Shown piece by piece: positions 8,904 through 18,738 of a stretch of 64,000 nucleotides of DNA; positions within the stretch are counted from its first letter, which is position 1, and every line of letters starts with the position of its first letter. The stretch is taken from NCBI GenBank assembly GCA_958295945.1, contig OY282386.1, forward strand, positions 1,426,001 to 1,490,000, in the 5' to 3' direction. The notes below the pieces were generated by a model. It had not been told where the DNA came from. It saw nothing but the letters and a program-made list of their open reading frames with translations, and searched no databases. Origin of the DNA: Candidatus Poribacteria bacterium (GTDB lineage Bacteria; Poribacteria; WGA-4E; WGA-3G). A program made the position numbers and the translations under genes.

Positions 8904-9647
8904 CTACTCCTTCCTATTTAATACGATATTATTGGCTTTGACAAGCGCAGCAAAAGTGCCTGCGTCAACCCATTCACCTTGTAGATAACTGTGTTCAAGT
9001 TTACCTTGTTGAATATAGATATTGTTGACCGAAGTGATTTCATACTCTCCGCGTGCTGAAGGATTTATCGTCCGGATTATATCAAATACCGTTGAATCGT
9101 AACAATAGACCCCAACAACAGCGTAATTGGTTTTTGGTTGTATAGGCTTTTCCTCTATAGAAACGATTCGGTTTCCATTTAGATTTGCGACGCCAAACCG
9201 TTCTGGGTCATCCACCTTTTTTAACAAAACACGTGCTCCCGTTTTTTGCGTTTGAAAATCAGAGACTACATGATTGATGGAGGATTCAAAAATATTGTCT
9301 CCAAGCATGACAACGATATTTTCACCTGCAGCAAATCCTTCAACTAACGCAAGTGCATGTGCAATACCTTTGGCATCTTCTTGAATACGGTAGGTGAATT
9401 CACAACCGAATTCTTTACCACTACCCAGCACGCTCACGAAGGCACCAATGTGGTCTGGATTTGTAACTATAAGGATGTCTGTGATTCCGGCATCTTTTAG
9501 TTTTTTGATGGTATGAAAAACCATCGGTTCATTTCCAACAGGAAGTAGGTGTTTGCTGGTAACCTTTGTTAGAGGGTATAAACGTGTGCCCAAACCCCCA
9601 GCAAGAATCACCCCTTTGAGGATTTGTTGCGTTTTGGTATCCGACAT
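8904..9647 (-). CDS. Sugar-phosphate nucleotidyltransferase (RmlA-like)
   Basis: A 247-aa nucleotidyltransferase that activates a sugar phosphate with an NTP, closest in pattern to short glucose-1-phosphate thymidylyltransferases. The signature GGLGTRLYPLTKVTSKHLLP-like loop lies at residues 17-36, followed by the GDN metal site (VVMLGDNIFE), EEKP in SIEEKPIQPK, and the GEYEITSVNN and GEWVDAGTF segments. It lies two bases upstream of the GT2 gene. Whether dTDP-glucose is the true product is not shown by the sequence, and no rmlBCD genes are nearby. Confidence 0.85.
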   Translation of the reverse strand: MSDTKTQQILKGVILAGGLGTRLYPLTKVTSKHLLPVGNEPMVFHTIKKLKDAGITDILIVTNPDHIGAFVSVLGSGKEFGCEFTYRIQEDAKGIAHALALVEGFAAGENIVVMLGDNIFESSINHVVSDFQTQKTGARVLLKKVDDPERFGVANLNGNRIVSIEEKPIQPKTNYAVVGVYCYDSTVFDIIRTINPSARGEYEITSVNNIYIQQGKLEHSYLQGEWVDAGTFAALVKANNIVLNRKE

Positions 9648-9706
9648 TAATAAGTTTCTAAAGAGTTGTGGTCACAATCTGATTAGATCCTCTTTGTGCT
9701 TGGGAA

Positions 9707-10609
9707 TTATGCGTTCTTACCGCGTCCAGGGAAAGTCAATTCAGCGACACCAGACTTATCTAAATCGCCTAATCCTTGTTCAATCATTCGGTCATATTGG
9801 TCTTTTGTCGCTTGTGCAAGTGGGAGTGCGATACCAGCGTCATCTGCAAGGTCAAGTGCGATCCCAGAATCTTTGGAGGCGTGAGCAGCAGAAAAATAAC
9901 ATTCATGATCGCGTATTTGCATATCTTCTCCATCCGTTTCTAAGACACGTGAATTTGCACCTGTCTGAGCAAAAACTTCCTGTAACATTTCAAGGTCAAG
10001 ACCGAGTGCTGCACCTAAACCGAGACCTTCAGCGAGTCCTGCAGTGTTTATATTCATTACCATATTGACCAGTGCTTTCACTTGTGCTGCCTTACCTGCT
10101 TCACCGATGTATCGTAATGAGACACTCATTGAATCTAATATTGGATGTGCTTTGTCAAAAGTTTCTTTTTTTCCACCACACATGAGATATAACGTGCCTT
10201 CTCTTGCTTGTGTGATACTACTTGCCATGCATCCTTCAAGACTTTCAGCACCATGTTTTGCAGCAAGCCTCTCAATATCAACATGAACTTGTGGACTTAT
10301 CGTTGCACAATTGATAAATACTTTACCCGACGCTTCTTTTAGTAAGCTATCTGAAGCATCTTCAGAATAAATCTGACGCATTGCATCATCATCCGTAACA
10401 ACAGTGATTATATAATCTGCAAGTTCAGTTACCTGTGCCAATTTGTCTGCGGCAGATGCATCAATTTCTTCTGCCAATTCTTCTGCCCGTTCACTTGCAG
10501 CATCGTATACAGCAACTACCTGAAAACCTTCGTCATTTAGGTGTCGTGCGATGTTTGCTCCCATTCTTCCTACACCTACAACGCCAATTTTATAATCTGC
10601 GTTTGCCAT
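9707..10609 (-). CDS. 3-hydroxyisobutyrate dehydrogenase-family NAD(P)-dependent oxidoreductase
   Basis: A 300-aa beta-hydroxyacid dehydrogenase. The N-terminal Rossmann fold starts GVVGVGRMG (9-17). The central NCATISPQVHVDIE segment matches the substrate-binding region. The catalytic Lys178 and Asn182 are in GKAAQVKALVNM. Family members reduce 3-hydroxyisobutyrate, tartronate semialdehyde, succinic semialdehyde or sulfolactaldehyde, and the sequence alone does not choose between them. A good GAGGAAG ribosome site precedes the ATG. It heads the minus-strand gene run 10609 to 3544, 59 bp upstream of the nucleotidyltransferase gene. Confidence 0.88.
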   Translation of the reverse strand: MANADYKIGVVGVGRMGANIARHLNDEGFQVVAVYDAASERAEELAEEIDASAADKLAQVTELADYIITVVTDDDAMRQIYSEDASDSLLKEASGKVFINCATISPQVHVDIERLAAKHGAESLEGCMASSITQAREGTLYLMCGGKKETFDKAHPILDSMSVSLRYIGEAGKAAQVKALVNMVMNINTAGLAEGLGLGAALGLDLEMLQEVFAQTGANSRVLETDGEDMQIRDHECYFSAAHASKDSGIALDLADDAGIALPLAQATKDQYDRMIEQGLGDLDKSGVAELTFPGRGKNA

Positions 10610-10984
10610 ATCTTCCTCCCTACATTACTTAATGTTGACATAAGTATATTAAATTTTCTCTGTTTACTATTGATTATTTTACAGATTATTTTAGTAATTG
10701 TCAACTGGTTTTGTTTCTTGGACTTTACTCACTCATTGACATATAAAATGAAAGATGATAGAATTTAGGAATAGATTTTAATAGAATTGATAAAGTTAAA
10801 ATACACCTACCATATAAAAGCAGTGTACAATATTCATAAAGAACGCACTGCTGTATAAGACATACCAACTTCGGTCTGCAGTTCGGCAGGCGCATGTATT
10901 CCATTCAGCATTGGTTAGGGGACCGCCTCTCCGTTCGAGCATAAAATAGACCTCGTTATTTTCGTAATCGCTTGGAGAAAAATC
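10610..10984. other. Divergent intergenic region and leader of the TPR lipoprotein gene
   Basis: This 375-bp gap separates two divergent genes. It holds a hairpin-forming pair (AGCAGTG near 10819 and CACTGCT near 10845) and a more GC-rich block at about 10869-10940 unlike the surrounding AT-rich sequence. The block could be a leader RNA or an intergenic repeat. No known riboswitch motif was recognised. Confidence 0.35.
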
Positions 10985-12142
10985 ATGAAATTTGTAAACT
11001 CCTGTGTGTTTATCATTTATGTGTTTATATCATTAATGCAATTCGGTTGTTTATCTGTGAGTGTAATGAACAGCGCGAAAAAATTAGTGGAAGCGAAGGA
11101 TTACCGTGGTGCAATAGAAGTTTATCAAAGCATAGTTGATACAAAACCTGGGACAGCAGATGCGCGTGTTGCTCAACTTGCCATCGGTGAAATCTACATC
11201 AAACATATTGATCAGCCCGAACACGGACTAAAAGTTTATGAAGCACTCATTGCTGGTGCACCAGCAAGTGATGAAGCTGCTGAGTTACACTATCGCCTCG
11301 GGATACATGCCTTTTACCAAAAAGATATTGAAACAGCGCAAACCCAATTCAGTATTATTGTTAATCAATTTTCCCATCTGGAATTAAGCAAAAAGGCACA
11401 GCTTGTGTTGGCAAGGTGTTATGAGAAAATTCAAAAATTTGAACAAGCTATAGAAGTTTATAACAATTTTGTTCAACAGAATCCACAAAGCAAACGCACG
11501 CCACAAATTCTTGCATATAAAGCGCGAATCCAACAAAAGCACCTTAAGAATGATGAAGAAGCAATACGTACACTGCAATCATTGATGAGAAAATACTATA
11601 ATACTGAGAGTGTAGAATCTTATGTAGAAGAAGCGAAGAAAGTATTAAGCGAGTTCAAGGTCACTCCTTTTGGGTTTGGTCCATATCCTGAAGTTCCAGT
11701 TGATTATCCCTATCAGGAACGACTTTGGGATAATGCAACACCGGGACATGAGTTGTTAGTCCGAGTTCGAATTAAATTATGGAAACAGGGGATACAGACG
11801 ACAGGTGCTATGTTCGATAGTAATGGTCTCATTTATCCAACTATTCCTGGTGTCCTTTACGTGAAATGGGTTTATTTTGAAGATGGAGACCCAAAGTATT
11901 ATGGTCGAAGGTATACAGGCAGATTAAAAGGTGACCCAGAAACTGTTGAAAAGTGGAAATCCTTATACATAATTGACAGTTGGTATGAAGTTGACCGGAT
12001 GCTTGAACGCTTAGACGTTACACCTGATGAAGTTGAAGAATCAGGTGTAACAGTATATGTTTACCCGAATGGCACAAAAGTTTATGAGTTACCAGATGGA
12101 GGAATAGATCCTTACGAATTTCTAGGTTTATCAAGACAATAA
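10985..12142 (+). CDS. TPR lipoprotein (BamD/YfgC-like repeats)
   Basis: A 385-aa exported protein. The signal peptide ends in the lipobox MQFGC, with Cys22 as the lipidation site. Residues ~28-215 are tetratricopeptide-like helical hairpins, for example AKDYRGAIEVYQSIVDTKP, EHGLKVYEALIAGAP and KFEQAIEVYNNFVQQNP, the pattern of outer-membrane assembly or scaffold lipoproteins. The C-terminal ~170 residues (VRVRIKLWKQGIQTTG, VYVKWVYFEDG, YYGRRYTGRLKG) form an unassigned beta-rich domain. The ATG at 10985 has a GGAG eight bases upstream. Function beyond a protein-binding scaffold is unknown. Confidence 0.75.
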   Translation: MKFVNSCVFIIYVFISLMQFGCLSVSVMNSAKKLVEAKDYRGAIEVYQSIVDTKPGTADARVAQLAIGEIYIKHIDQPEHGLKVYEALIAGAPASDEAAELHYRLGIHAFYQKDIETAQTQFSIIVNQFSHLELSKKAQLVLARCYEKIQKFEQAIEVYNNFVQQNPQSKRTPQILAYKARIQQKHLKNDEEAIRTLQSLMRKYYNTESVESYVEEAKKVLSEFKVTPFGFGPYPEVPVDYPYQERLWDNATPGHELLVRVRIKLWKQGIQTTGAMFDSNGLIYPTIPGVLYVKWVYFEDGDPKYYGRRYTGRLKGDPETVEKWKSLYIIDSWYEVDRMLERLDVTPDEVEESGVTVYVYPNGTKVYELPDGGIDPYEFLGLSRQ

Positions 12143-12285
12143 GTAATAAAGAAACTTTATCGTGTTTTTACTTTTATCGTTCACCATCTTCTTCTTTCAA
12201 ATAAGAATATGAAAAAGTCAATAGTATTCCACAAATTTATAAAAGAAAACTGAGGTGTTTAGAACAAACATAGGAGAACAAACCC

Positions 12286-13422
12286 ATGAAAAATAGATTG
12301 TTTCCAATATTGGCGACATTGTTGATAGCATTCCCAATTATGTCCTGTAGTCTCCAACAAGGTTCATTGGAGGGTCCGATATATGAACCACAGCAAAAGC
12401 GTCCACACCAAGGTGTGAATGTTTCTCTGAGAAAAGTAGGGATCATTTCGGATGTACAGTTTTCACCCGATGGCACACTGCTCGCGATTGCGACGGACAT
12501 TGGGATTTTGCTTTACAGGACGAAGACTTATGACAATCCTGAAATACTAAAAGGGCACACTGGTAGGATATGGAGCATAGCGTTTCGTCCGGATGGAAAG
12601 GTGCTCGCAAGTGCTGGTGAGGATAGGACTGTCCGTTTGTGGGACGTTAACAGTAAACAGCAAATCAGAACCTTTGGAATAAACCTGTACCCTTTAGCAA
12701 ATATTGTGTTTAGTCCGGATGGAAAGATGCTCGCAAGTGGAGGTATGAATGATGATAGGGTTGATAACGCCTGTCTGTGGGATGCGGATACAGGTAAAAG
12801 TTTACGTACATTTTCTGGACATACGGTCTCTGGACATACGTTAGCAGTGAACGATGTGGCATTTAGTCCGGATGGAAAAGTGCTCGCAAGTGCATGTGAC
12901 GACCAAACCGTCCATCTGTGGGATGTGAACACAGGACAACAAATCAGAACACTCACAGGACATGCTGAAGCGGTTTTGAGCATTGCGTTTAGTCCGGATG
13001 GAAATATGCTGGTGAGTGGAGGTGGGTATCATAATGCTGTCGGTCTGTGGGATCTGAACACAGGACAACAAATCAGAACACTCACTAATAATGCACACTT
13101 GGAGCAACAAATCAATGTGCACATGGAAAAAATCAAAAAACACATAGGTGAAAAAGGGTGGAGTAACATTAATGGTAAAGATGTAGTGTTCAGTCCCGAT
13201 GGAAACACTATCGCAAGTATTGGATCTTCTTTCATCCATCTGTGGGATACGGACTCGGGACAATATCACAGAATTCACCACAACGGACAGTATCCCAATA
13301 TAACAACAGATGTAGCGTTCAGTCCGGATGGAAAAACTATCGCATGTGTTGGTTTCCGTGAAGCACATGTATGGGATATGGAAACGGAAACACTCATCCA
13401 CTTACTGATAAATACACATTGA
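12286..13422 (+). CDS. WD40-repeat lipoprotein
   Basis: A 378-aa protein with a signal peptide and lipobox IMSC (Cys21). From about residue 50 it consists of WD40 blades with the FSPDGxxLAxxxxDxxVxLWD pattern; seven or so are visible, which would make one beta-propeller. The fifth-to-sixth blade region carries a longer insert (ININVHMEKIKK-type helix around 275-300). Bacterial WD40 lipoproteins act as protein-binding scaffolds; no partner is indicated. A GGAG site precedes the start. It is convergent with comEC, nine bases away. Confidence 0.85.
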   Translation: MKNRLFPILATLLIAFPIMSCSLQQGSLEGPIYEPQQKRPHQGVNVSLRKVGIISDVQFSPDGTLLAIATDIGILLYRTKTYDNPEILKGHTGRIWSIAFRPDGKVLASAGEDRTVRLWDVNSKQQIRTFGINLYPLANIVFSPDGKMLASGGMNDDRVDNACLWDADTGKSLRTFSGHTVSGHTLAVNDVAFSPDGKVLASACDDQTVHLWDVNTGQQIRTLTGHAEAVLSIAFSPDGNMLVSGGGYHNAVGLWDLNTGQQIRTLTNNAHLEQQINVHMEKIKKHIGEKGWSNINGKDVVFSPDGNTIASIGSSFIHLWDTDSGQYHRIHHNGQYPNITTDVAFSPDGKTIACVGFREAHVWDMETETLIHLLINTH

Positions 13423-13430
13423 TATTACTG

Positions 13431-15893
13431 CTAATGGTTATTGAAGCTACTGCTGGGTGAAACAGCATACCGAAACCAACACCGCTTCCCATCAGTTTTG
13501 AGTATAATCGCTCCGAGTTCATCTGTTCTTAGTTGCACACAATTCCGCTCTTGATATCGTGTTACGACCTCTGCATGCGGTAATTGATAGCGGTTGTCTA
13601 TACCAAGCGAGAAAATAGCATATCTCGGTTGCACCCTATCCAAAAATCGCGCACTGCTGGAGCTGCGGCTGCCATGATGCGGTACCTTCAGCACCTCTGA
13701 CCGTAAATCTTGCTGAGACCTTATCAAGCGCGTTTCTGCATTTGTTTCAATATCACCAGTGAATAGGATATCTACTTCACCGTAGCTAAGTTTCAGAACA
13801 AGTGAGTCATCGTTTTTGTTCTCGTCCAGCAGATTGGTGGACGTTTCATCTATTGGGTGTAGAAGATTTAATTTCACGTCCGCAGTCAATTTAATTTCAC
13901 TTTTATATCGAAAAGAATAAGGAATATCACGCACCTTTGCTATGGTGCGTAGTCGTTGATGCGTTTGCGAATCAAGTGCCATGTCCGATATACCGAGAAT
14001 ATGTTTCACCTTATAGTTTTGTAAGATATGTCCAAGTCCACCGCCGTGGTCAAGGTCTGGATGTGTCAGCACCACCAAATCAAGTTGCCGAATGCTGTTT
14101 GCATCAAGATAAGGTTCAATAATCCGTTCACCGACATCATAATCAACTTGTCTTTGTTTCTTTTCATCAAAATAGGCGTGTTGAATTCCTCCATCAATCA
14201 ATATCGTTCGTCTGTCTGGTAGTCTGACGACAGCAGCGTCCCCTTGTCCGACATCAAGCGTAATTACTTCTAATAGGCGACCTTTTTCATGGAGTGCGCT
14301 GTCCCAAACCCAGCATGCAATGACTGCGAGTGCGATGAGACTTGCTATTCTCCAATGTTCATAAGCCTTTCGCCAATGTGTGACACCTAAAATTATGGCT
14401 ATGTAGACAATGATAACACCTACTGTCGGTACTAACTTCATGATGCCCCATTTTTGTCCAAAAATGCCGATGAGATTTAAAAAGATGAAGATGATTGCGT
14501 GGTTGACCATTGCCAAAAGTTTAGCAAATGGCAGCCAGATAAATCCCACACAAACCGATACCATGCCAACACAAACGATTAACGAAACAAGACCAACAGC
14601 GAACGGTCCGACGATTAGACCGAGTGGATATGCTCTGTAAAAATGATATGCGATGAGTGGTCCGGTTCCGAGTTGTGCAGCGAATGTCACAAGATAGGAC
14701 AGTATCAACCATTTCACCGCTATGTTTTTATATCTCACGAAAGCGGGAATATCAACAGATTCAGTTTGTTCCCACAACCTCCGTAAAGGTTGTTCCATTT
14801 TCGGCACAAAATAGACTATAGAAGCCACTGCAACAAATGAAAGTTGAAAACCAACATCCCACACTTGTGTCGGGTTTATCAGTAGCAAAACTGACGCTGC
14901 AACTGCGAGAAGATTGTAAATATCTGCATCACGATCAATGATAGATGCAAATAGGAATAGGATAGCCATGAGCGAGGCACGGAAAACAGATGGACGAAAA
15001 CCGACCAAACACGCATAAATGACAACTGCCAAAATCGTCAGTAAGGATAGCACTTTCTTTGGTATACGAAATATTGATAGACCGAAATAGCAAAAGAACG
15101 CCACGAGTCCGACATGCAAACCTGACACTGCTAACACGTGAAATGTGCCACTGTTTCGGAAGATGTTCAGAGTCTCTGTTGGCACATCTCCCCGTTTTCC
15201 AAGTAGAACCCCTTTCAACAATTCTGCATGTAATGCGTTAGAGGAAAAGGATTCTAACCCCGAATAAACACGATCAATCACCCGTTCAGTTTTAAACCGT
15301 AATGCTTCAATCCAACGTAGTGGTAGAAATCCTGATTGTTCACCTATCCGTAGCAGTCCTTGATGGTATATGATACCAGATACCTTTTGCCGATTAAGAT
15401 ATGCACGATAGTCGAACCCGCCTGGATTTCTCTGTGACTTCGGTTGACGTAACATACCTGTTAGTGTTAGGTGCTTTCCGTATCGTAGTGACTGCAAATC
15501 TTGAAATCGTATCAACAACTTTGCCGACACATTCTGTGATGGATCGGATAGGAGTTGGACTTGTCCTACGGCATAACCTGCGTCCCACGCCTCACCGCGT
15601 TCTGGTTGGTATACTGTCTTGCCTGTGAAGCTAACGGGTTGGTCATAAAAATGTTGAGATATTGTTGGGACGGTTGCGATTTCTAATCGCAGCATCCCGC
15701 CTGCAAAGACTGCAACGTGAAGCAACACATAACATAGGTGTTTTGAACGAGGTCTCATCAGGATGCTTCCGATAAATGATAGTAACACGAATACCCATAT
15801 CCACAGGATTGGGATTGATATGTATTCACCTGCTATGATGCCAAAAAGGAACGGTATAAGAAAGAATAGAGCAGGACGTGGTTTGAGTTTCAT
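13431..15893 (-). CDS. comEC: ComEC/Rec2-family DNA internalization protein
   Basis: An 820-aa polytopic protein in the inner membrane of naturally competent bacteria, where it forms the channel for single-stranded DNA. In order: N-terminal membrane segments (residues ~1-70), the DUF4131-like soluble OB domain (~85-210), the Competence domain with SGTFHVLAVSGLHVGL (~240-270) and many further helices, then a C-terminal metallo-beta-lactamase-fold domain. In that last domain TLDVGQGDAAVV and HPDLDHGGG are the metal-binding motifs, with LFTGDIE and LKVPHHGSR after them. The length and order are normal. No other competence gene is nearby. Confidence 0.93.
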   Translation of the reverse strand: MKLKPRPALFFLIPFLFGIIAGEYISIPILWIWVFVLLSFIGSILMRPRSKHLCYVLLHVAVFAGGMLRLEIATVPTISQHFYDQPVSFTGKTVYQPERGEAWDAGYAVGQVQLLSDPSQNVSAKLLIRFQDLQSLRYGKHLTLTGMLRQPKSQRNPGGFDYRAYLNRQKVSGIIYHQGLLRIGEQSGFLPLRWIEALRFKTERVIDRVYSGLESFSSNALHAELLKGVLLGKRGDVPTETLNIFRNSGTFHVLAVSGLHVGLVAFFCYFGLSIFRIPKKVLSLLTILAVVIYACLVGFRPSVFRASLMAILFLFASIIDRDADIYNLLAVAASVLLLINPTQVWDVGFQLSFVAVASIVYFVPKMEQPLRRLWEQTESVDIPAFVRYKNIAVKWLILSYLVTFAAQLGTGPLIAYHFYRAYPLGLIVGPFAVGLVSLIVCVGMVSVCVGFIWLPFAKLLAMVNHAIIFIFLNLIGIFGQKWGIMKLVPTVGVIIVYIAIILGVTHWRKAYEHWRIASLIALAVIACWVWDSALHEKGRLLEVITLDVGQGDAAVVRLPDRRTILIDGGIQHAYFDEKKQRQVDYDVGERIIEPYLDANSIRQLDLVVLTHPDLDHGGGLGHILQNYKVKHILGISDMALDSQTHQRLRTIAKVRDIPYSFRYKSEIKLTADVKLNLLHPIDETSTNLLDENKNDDSLVLKLSYGEVDILFTGDIETNAETRLIRSQQDLRSEVLKVPHHGSRSSSSARFLDRVQPRYAIFSLGIDNRYQLPHAEVVTRYQERNCVQLRTDELGAIILKTDGKRCWFRYAVSPSSSFNNH

Positions 15894-16047
15894 TTTTTGT
15901 TGTAATGTGTTTGGTAGGGTATGCTATTCATTATATTGTCTGCGATGAAAAAATACAACGTTTATGTCTGTGCAAACATCTTGAATATTATTGTTATGCG
16001 TGGTATATTGTAGATATACACATATAAAAACAAATTCAGATAACAAC

Positions 16048-17501
16048 AATACCTTCGCCAATTATCCTGGGCTTAGATCGGTTTGCGTCCAATGAATAGC
16101 ACCGATTGAACCCAGATGTTCAGTGATTTTCTCAATAACAATTGGTTCAGGTTTTTGCGGAAGCATTTTTAATATTTCGTCTTTATATTTCAACCCCCTA
16201 TAGTGTGATTTCAGATCTATAACACTATAGAGTGTCCTCTCACCACGGAATGTTTTGATGAGTTTTGCACTGACATTTACCATAAACATTGATAGATTTG
16301 CTGCAGTGTTCACGGGTATTTCGTTGACATTCATAGCATCTTGCAATCCCCAATATTGTTTCGCATCACGAAAGTTGAACTCGATTTGGAAACGAAGGGA
16401 ATAATAGTCAATCATCTTTTCTGCGTCTAATGCTAAATCAGAGCTAAACAATAGGATGTGTGATTGCCGTTTTGTTTTCAAGTTTGTCTTGAGAAGGCAA
16501 ACGATGTTTAGAAGTTCTGGGAACTTTCGGTTTCGCATGTGTCCTTGATAGATGTCGGTTCTGATATTTCCATCGGTTTGGATAGAGATGCGGTCCTTCG
16601 GATCAATCTGTTGTGGGTTGAACCTTTCCCCGTAGAGCTGTGGGCGTCCGGGGCCTTCTTTTTCGTCTGTCGGTTGCCAAAAAAGTGCGGCATCCGAGCG
16701 AAGTTTTGAGATGAGATGGAGATCACATTGTCTTGTCATTTGTAGTGCGTTATTATGTCCAAAATATCCATCAAGCACTAAATACCGGAGTTGGATCGAC
16801 CCTCGGGCTTTTGACAGTAGCGTTTTGATCATCATTTGAAGTTGTTTCAAAACACCGATAATCACGACATCGGTTTTATCTCGGTTTTTGCTCCCTTTTG
16901 GGCGTCCGCGCGGGCGTTTCAAGGTTTCTTTTGGGGTAGCATCTTGTTTGGAAGCTGAAGCCGATGATGTGTCATCTCGGACGATTTGTTCTATAGCCAT
17001 TGGATAAGAACGCCGTTCATTGACACTCACTAAGGACAAGGCTAAGAATGACAAACTTGGGATCGCTTTGCCGTGTATTGAAGAAAAGAAACGGTCTAAA
17101 CCAAAAGTCTTTGAACCCGTTTTTGGCTTGATTGTTTCGTCTCCTGCGATGATAAACTCGCTTTCACGATCAAGCAGGTGTGTGCGAAAAAACACCCAGA
17201 AGAGGGTCGGCCAAGGCAGCACCGTGTTGAAAAAGCGTTGAAGTGTGCGGTAGCTACCGCCTTTTGATGTCCAACGAGAGATATTTAACATGGTGACCCG
17301 TCCTGTCATCGCAAGCACTGCGAGGACAATACGCGATAATTGGCGTCCTGTCGTTGTAGATAAATGTGGTATAAAAACTGCAAAAAGTGCTATAATTTCT
17401 TGCATGGGCGATTGTCCTTTCAAAGTTATTTCTTAATATAATATTTGTATAACTTTAGGACATTTGCCCAATTTATTCAACTATTTTTTGGCGAAGGTAT
17501 T
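16048..17501 (-). mobile_element. IS4-superfamily insertion sequence
   Basis: The 14-bp terminal inverted repeats are AATACCTTCGCCAA at 16048-16061 and TTGGCGAAGGTATT at 17488-17501. The element is about 1454 bp and carries one transposase gene. No obvious target-site duplication is seen directly outside the repeats. The stop codon of the transposase abuts the left inverted repeat. Confidence 0.8.
16062..17423 (-). CDS. IS4-superfamily transposase
   Basis: A 453-aa DDE transposase. Catalytic contexts are IIAGDETIKPKTG (first Asp), YLVLDGYFGHN (second Asp) and the YREK-like block YSLRFQIEFNFRDAK (Glu). A basic insert with RGRPKGSKNRDK around residue 175 is typical of this group. An alternative in-frame start is the ATG seven codons in (17405). 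No frameshift or stop is seen, so the element may be active. Confidence 0.88.
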   Translation of the reverse strand: MKGQSPMQEIIALFAVFIPHLSTTTGRQLSRIVLAVLAMTGRVTMLNISRWTSKGGSYRTLQRFFNTVLPWPTLFWVFFRTHLLDRESEFIIAGDETIKPKTGSKTFGLDRFFSSIHGKAIPSLSFLALSLVSVNERRSYPMAIEQIVRDDTSSASASKQDATPKETLKRPRGRPKGSKNRDKTDVVIIGVLKQLQMMIKTLLSKARGSIQLRYLVLDGYFGHNNALQMTRQCDLHLISKLRSDAALFWQPTDEKEGPGRPQLYGERFNPQQIDPKDRISIQTDGNIRTDIYQGHMRNRKFPELLNIVCLLKTNLKTKRQSHILLFSSDLALDAEKMIDYYSLRFQIEFNFRDAKQYWGLQDAMNVNEIPVNTAANLSMFMVNVSAKLIKTFRGERTLYSVIDLKSHYRGLKYKDEILKMLPQKPEPIVIEKITEHLGSIGAIHWTQTDLSPG

Positions 17502-17634
17502 CATATATGGTGAAGTATAAAAATATATCTACGGTAGGCAAGGTTTCCTAACCTCGCCTAAGGAATGTGTAGAATTACTTCAATAATTTACCATATAATT
17601 ACTCTTATATATTCTATATAAGGAGATTCACATT

Positions 17635-18606
17635 ATGAAAAAGATTGTTTTAACTTTATTAATACTCACTGCATGTTTGACATTGCAATTAGATGCAAGG
17701 GTTGTGTTTGATAATAACTATATCCCGAATCAGATTGCCATCTATAATTTCAATTCAGAAGATTATGGACATGTTGTAGATCAAAGTCTAAATGGAATAG
17801 ACGGAATTCTTCAAGGCAATGCAAAACTTGTCAAAGGCAAATACAACAATAGTCTTTTATTAGAAGATGTAGATAGTAGTTTTATTGCACTTAGAACGGG
17901 GACAGGATTATACTATGATCTTTATACATCACATTCTATTTGTGCTTGGGTCAAAGTGGCAAAACAGGATACAGATTTTACAATCAGTTTACAATTTATC
18001 GATCCAAAAAACTATCCAGATGTACATATGTCTGAATTAGAAACTGTCACAGGAACACAGCTTGCCATAAAACCAGATGGAAATTTAGGTGCTGTTTCTC
18101 ACAGTATTTTCTTTGAAGAGCCATATATTGACGATCCATATTATGATGATATGCCAAAACCATCTGTTACAGATATAGAGTCGGATGTAGAGACTGATGC
18201 AAAATCTGATAAATCGATGGATGTAGAAGCAGATGATTCGTTTTTCTCTAATGGAAATTATGTACAGACAAAAGACCAGTCTGTAAACGATGATAGCTGG
18301 CATCATATATCACTTGTCTATATGGACGGATTACTAAAGTTGTATGTAGATGGTAAACCTGTTTGTGAGAACGACTACTATCCAGGACACTTATGGAATC
18401 CATCGTCCTATATAGCACTCATTTCAGTGGGAGGAAGTGCGACAGGATATGTTGATGACCTATGCCTATTTCATCAAGGTTTAGATGAGTCATATATTCA
18501 ATTGCTGTATGAACTTGGAATTGACAAGATTATGACAGTTGCTAATGTAGCACCTCAGGATAAGATCGCAACAACTTGGGGCGATATTAAATCGATGCAT
18601 AGGTAG
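17635..18606 (+). CDS. Secreted LamG/concanavalin A-like domain protein
   Basis: A 323-aa protein with a cleavable signal peptide (hydrophobic 4-17, probable cleavage after residue ~21). The sequence IAIYNFNSEDYGHVVDQSLN starts a laminin G-like jelly-roll, and SWHHISLVYMDGLLKLYVDG and GYVDDLCLFHQGLDE are its typical later strands. An acidic, Asp/Ser-rich insert of about 50 residues (~165-205) interrupts the fold. LamG domains bind glycans or proteins on the cell surface. A strong AAGGAG site precedes the ATG. It is followed by a second exported protein gene 132 bp downstream. Confidence 0.75.
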   Translation: MKKIVLTLLILTACLTLQLDARVVFDNNYIPNQIAIYNFNSEDYGHVVDQSLNGIDGILQGNAKLVKGKYNNSLLLEDVDSSFIALRTGTGLYYDLYTSHSICAWVKVAKQDTDFTISLQFIDPKNYPDVHMSELETVTGTQLAIKPDGNLGAVSHSIFFEEPYIDDPYYDDMPKPSVTDIESDVETDAKSDKSMDVEADDSFFSNGNYVQTKDQSVNDDSWHHISLVYMDGLLKLYVDGKPVCENDYYPGHLWNPSSYIALISVGGSATGYVDDLCLFHQGLDESYIQLLYELGIDKIMTVANVAPQDKIATTWGDIKSMHR

Positions 18607-18738
18607 GATTGCAAGTATGCGATCTGGAATATGATACTCTATGGTGCTTGAATTTACTAAACGTGTAACAAACATGTAATATGTAGTGAGTCGGATAATT
18701 TTCAAATCCAACTCACTATTAATAAAAGGAGAATCATA

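Noticed and set aside
12528-13401. Minus-strand ORFs inside the WD40 lipoprotein
   Set aside because: Repeat-rich coding sequence gives open antisense frames with no start signals or protein families.
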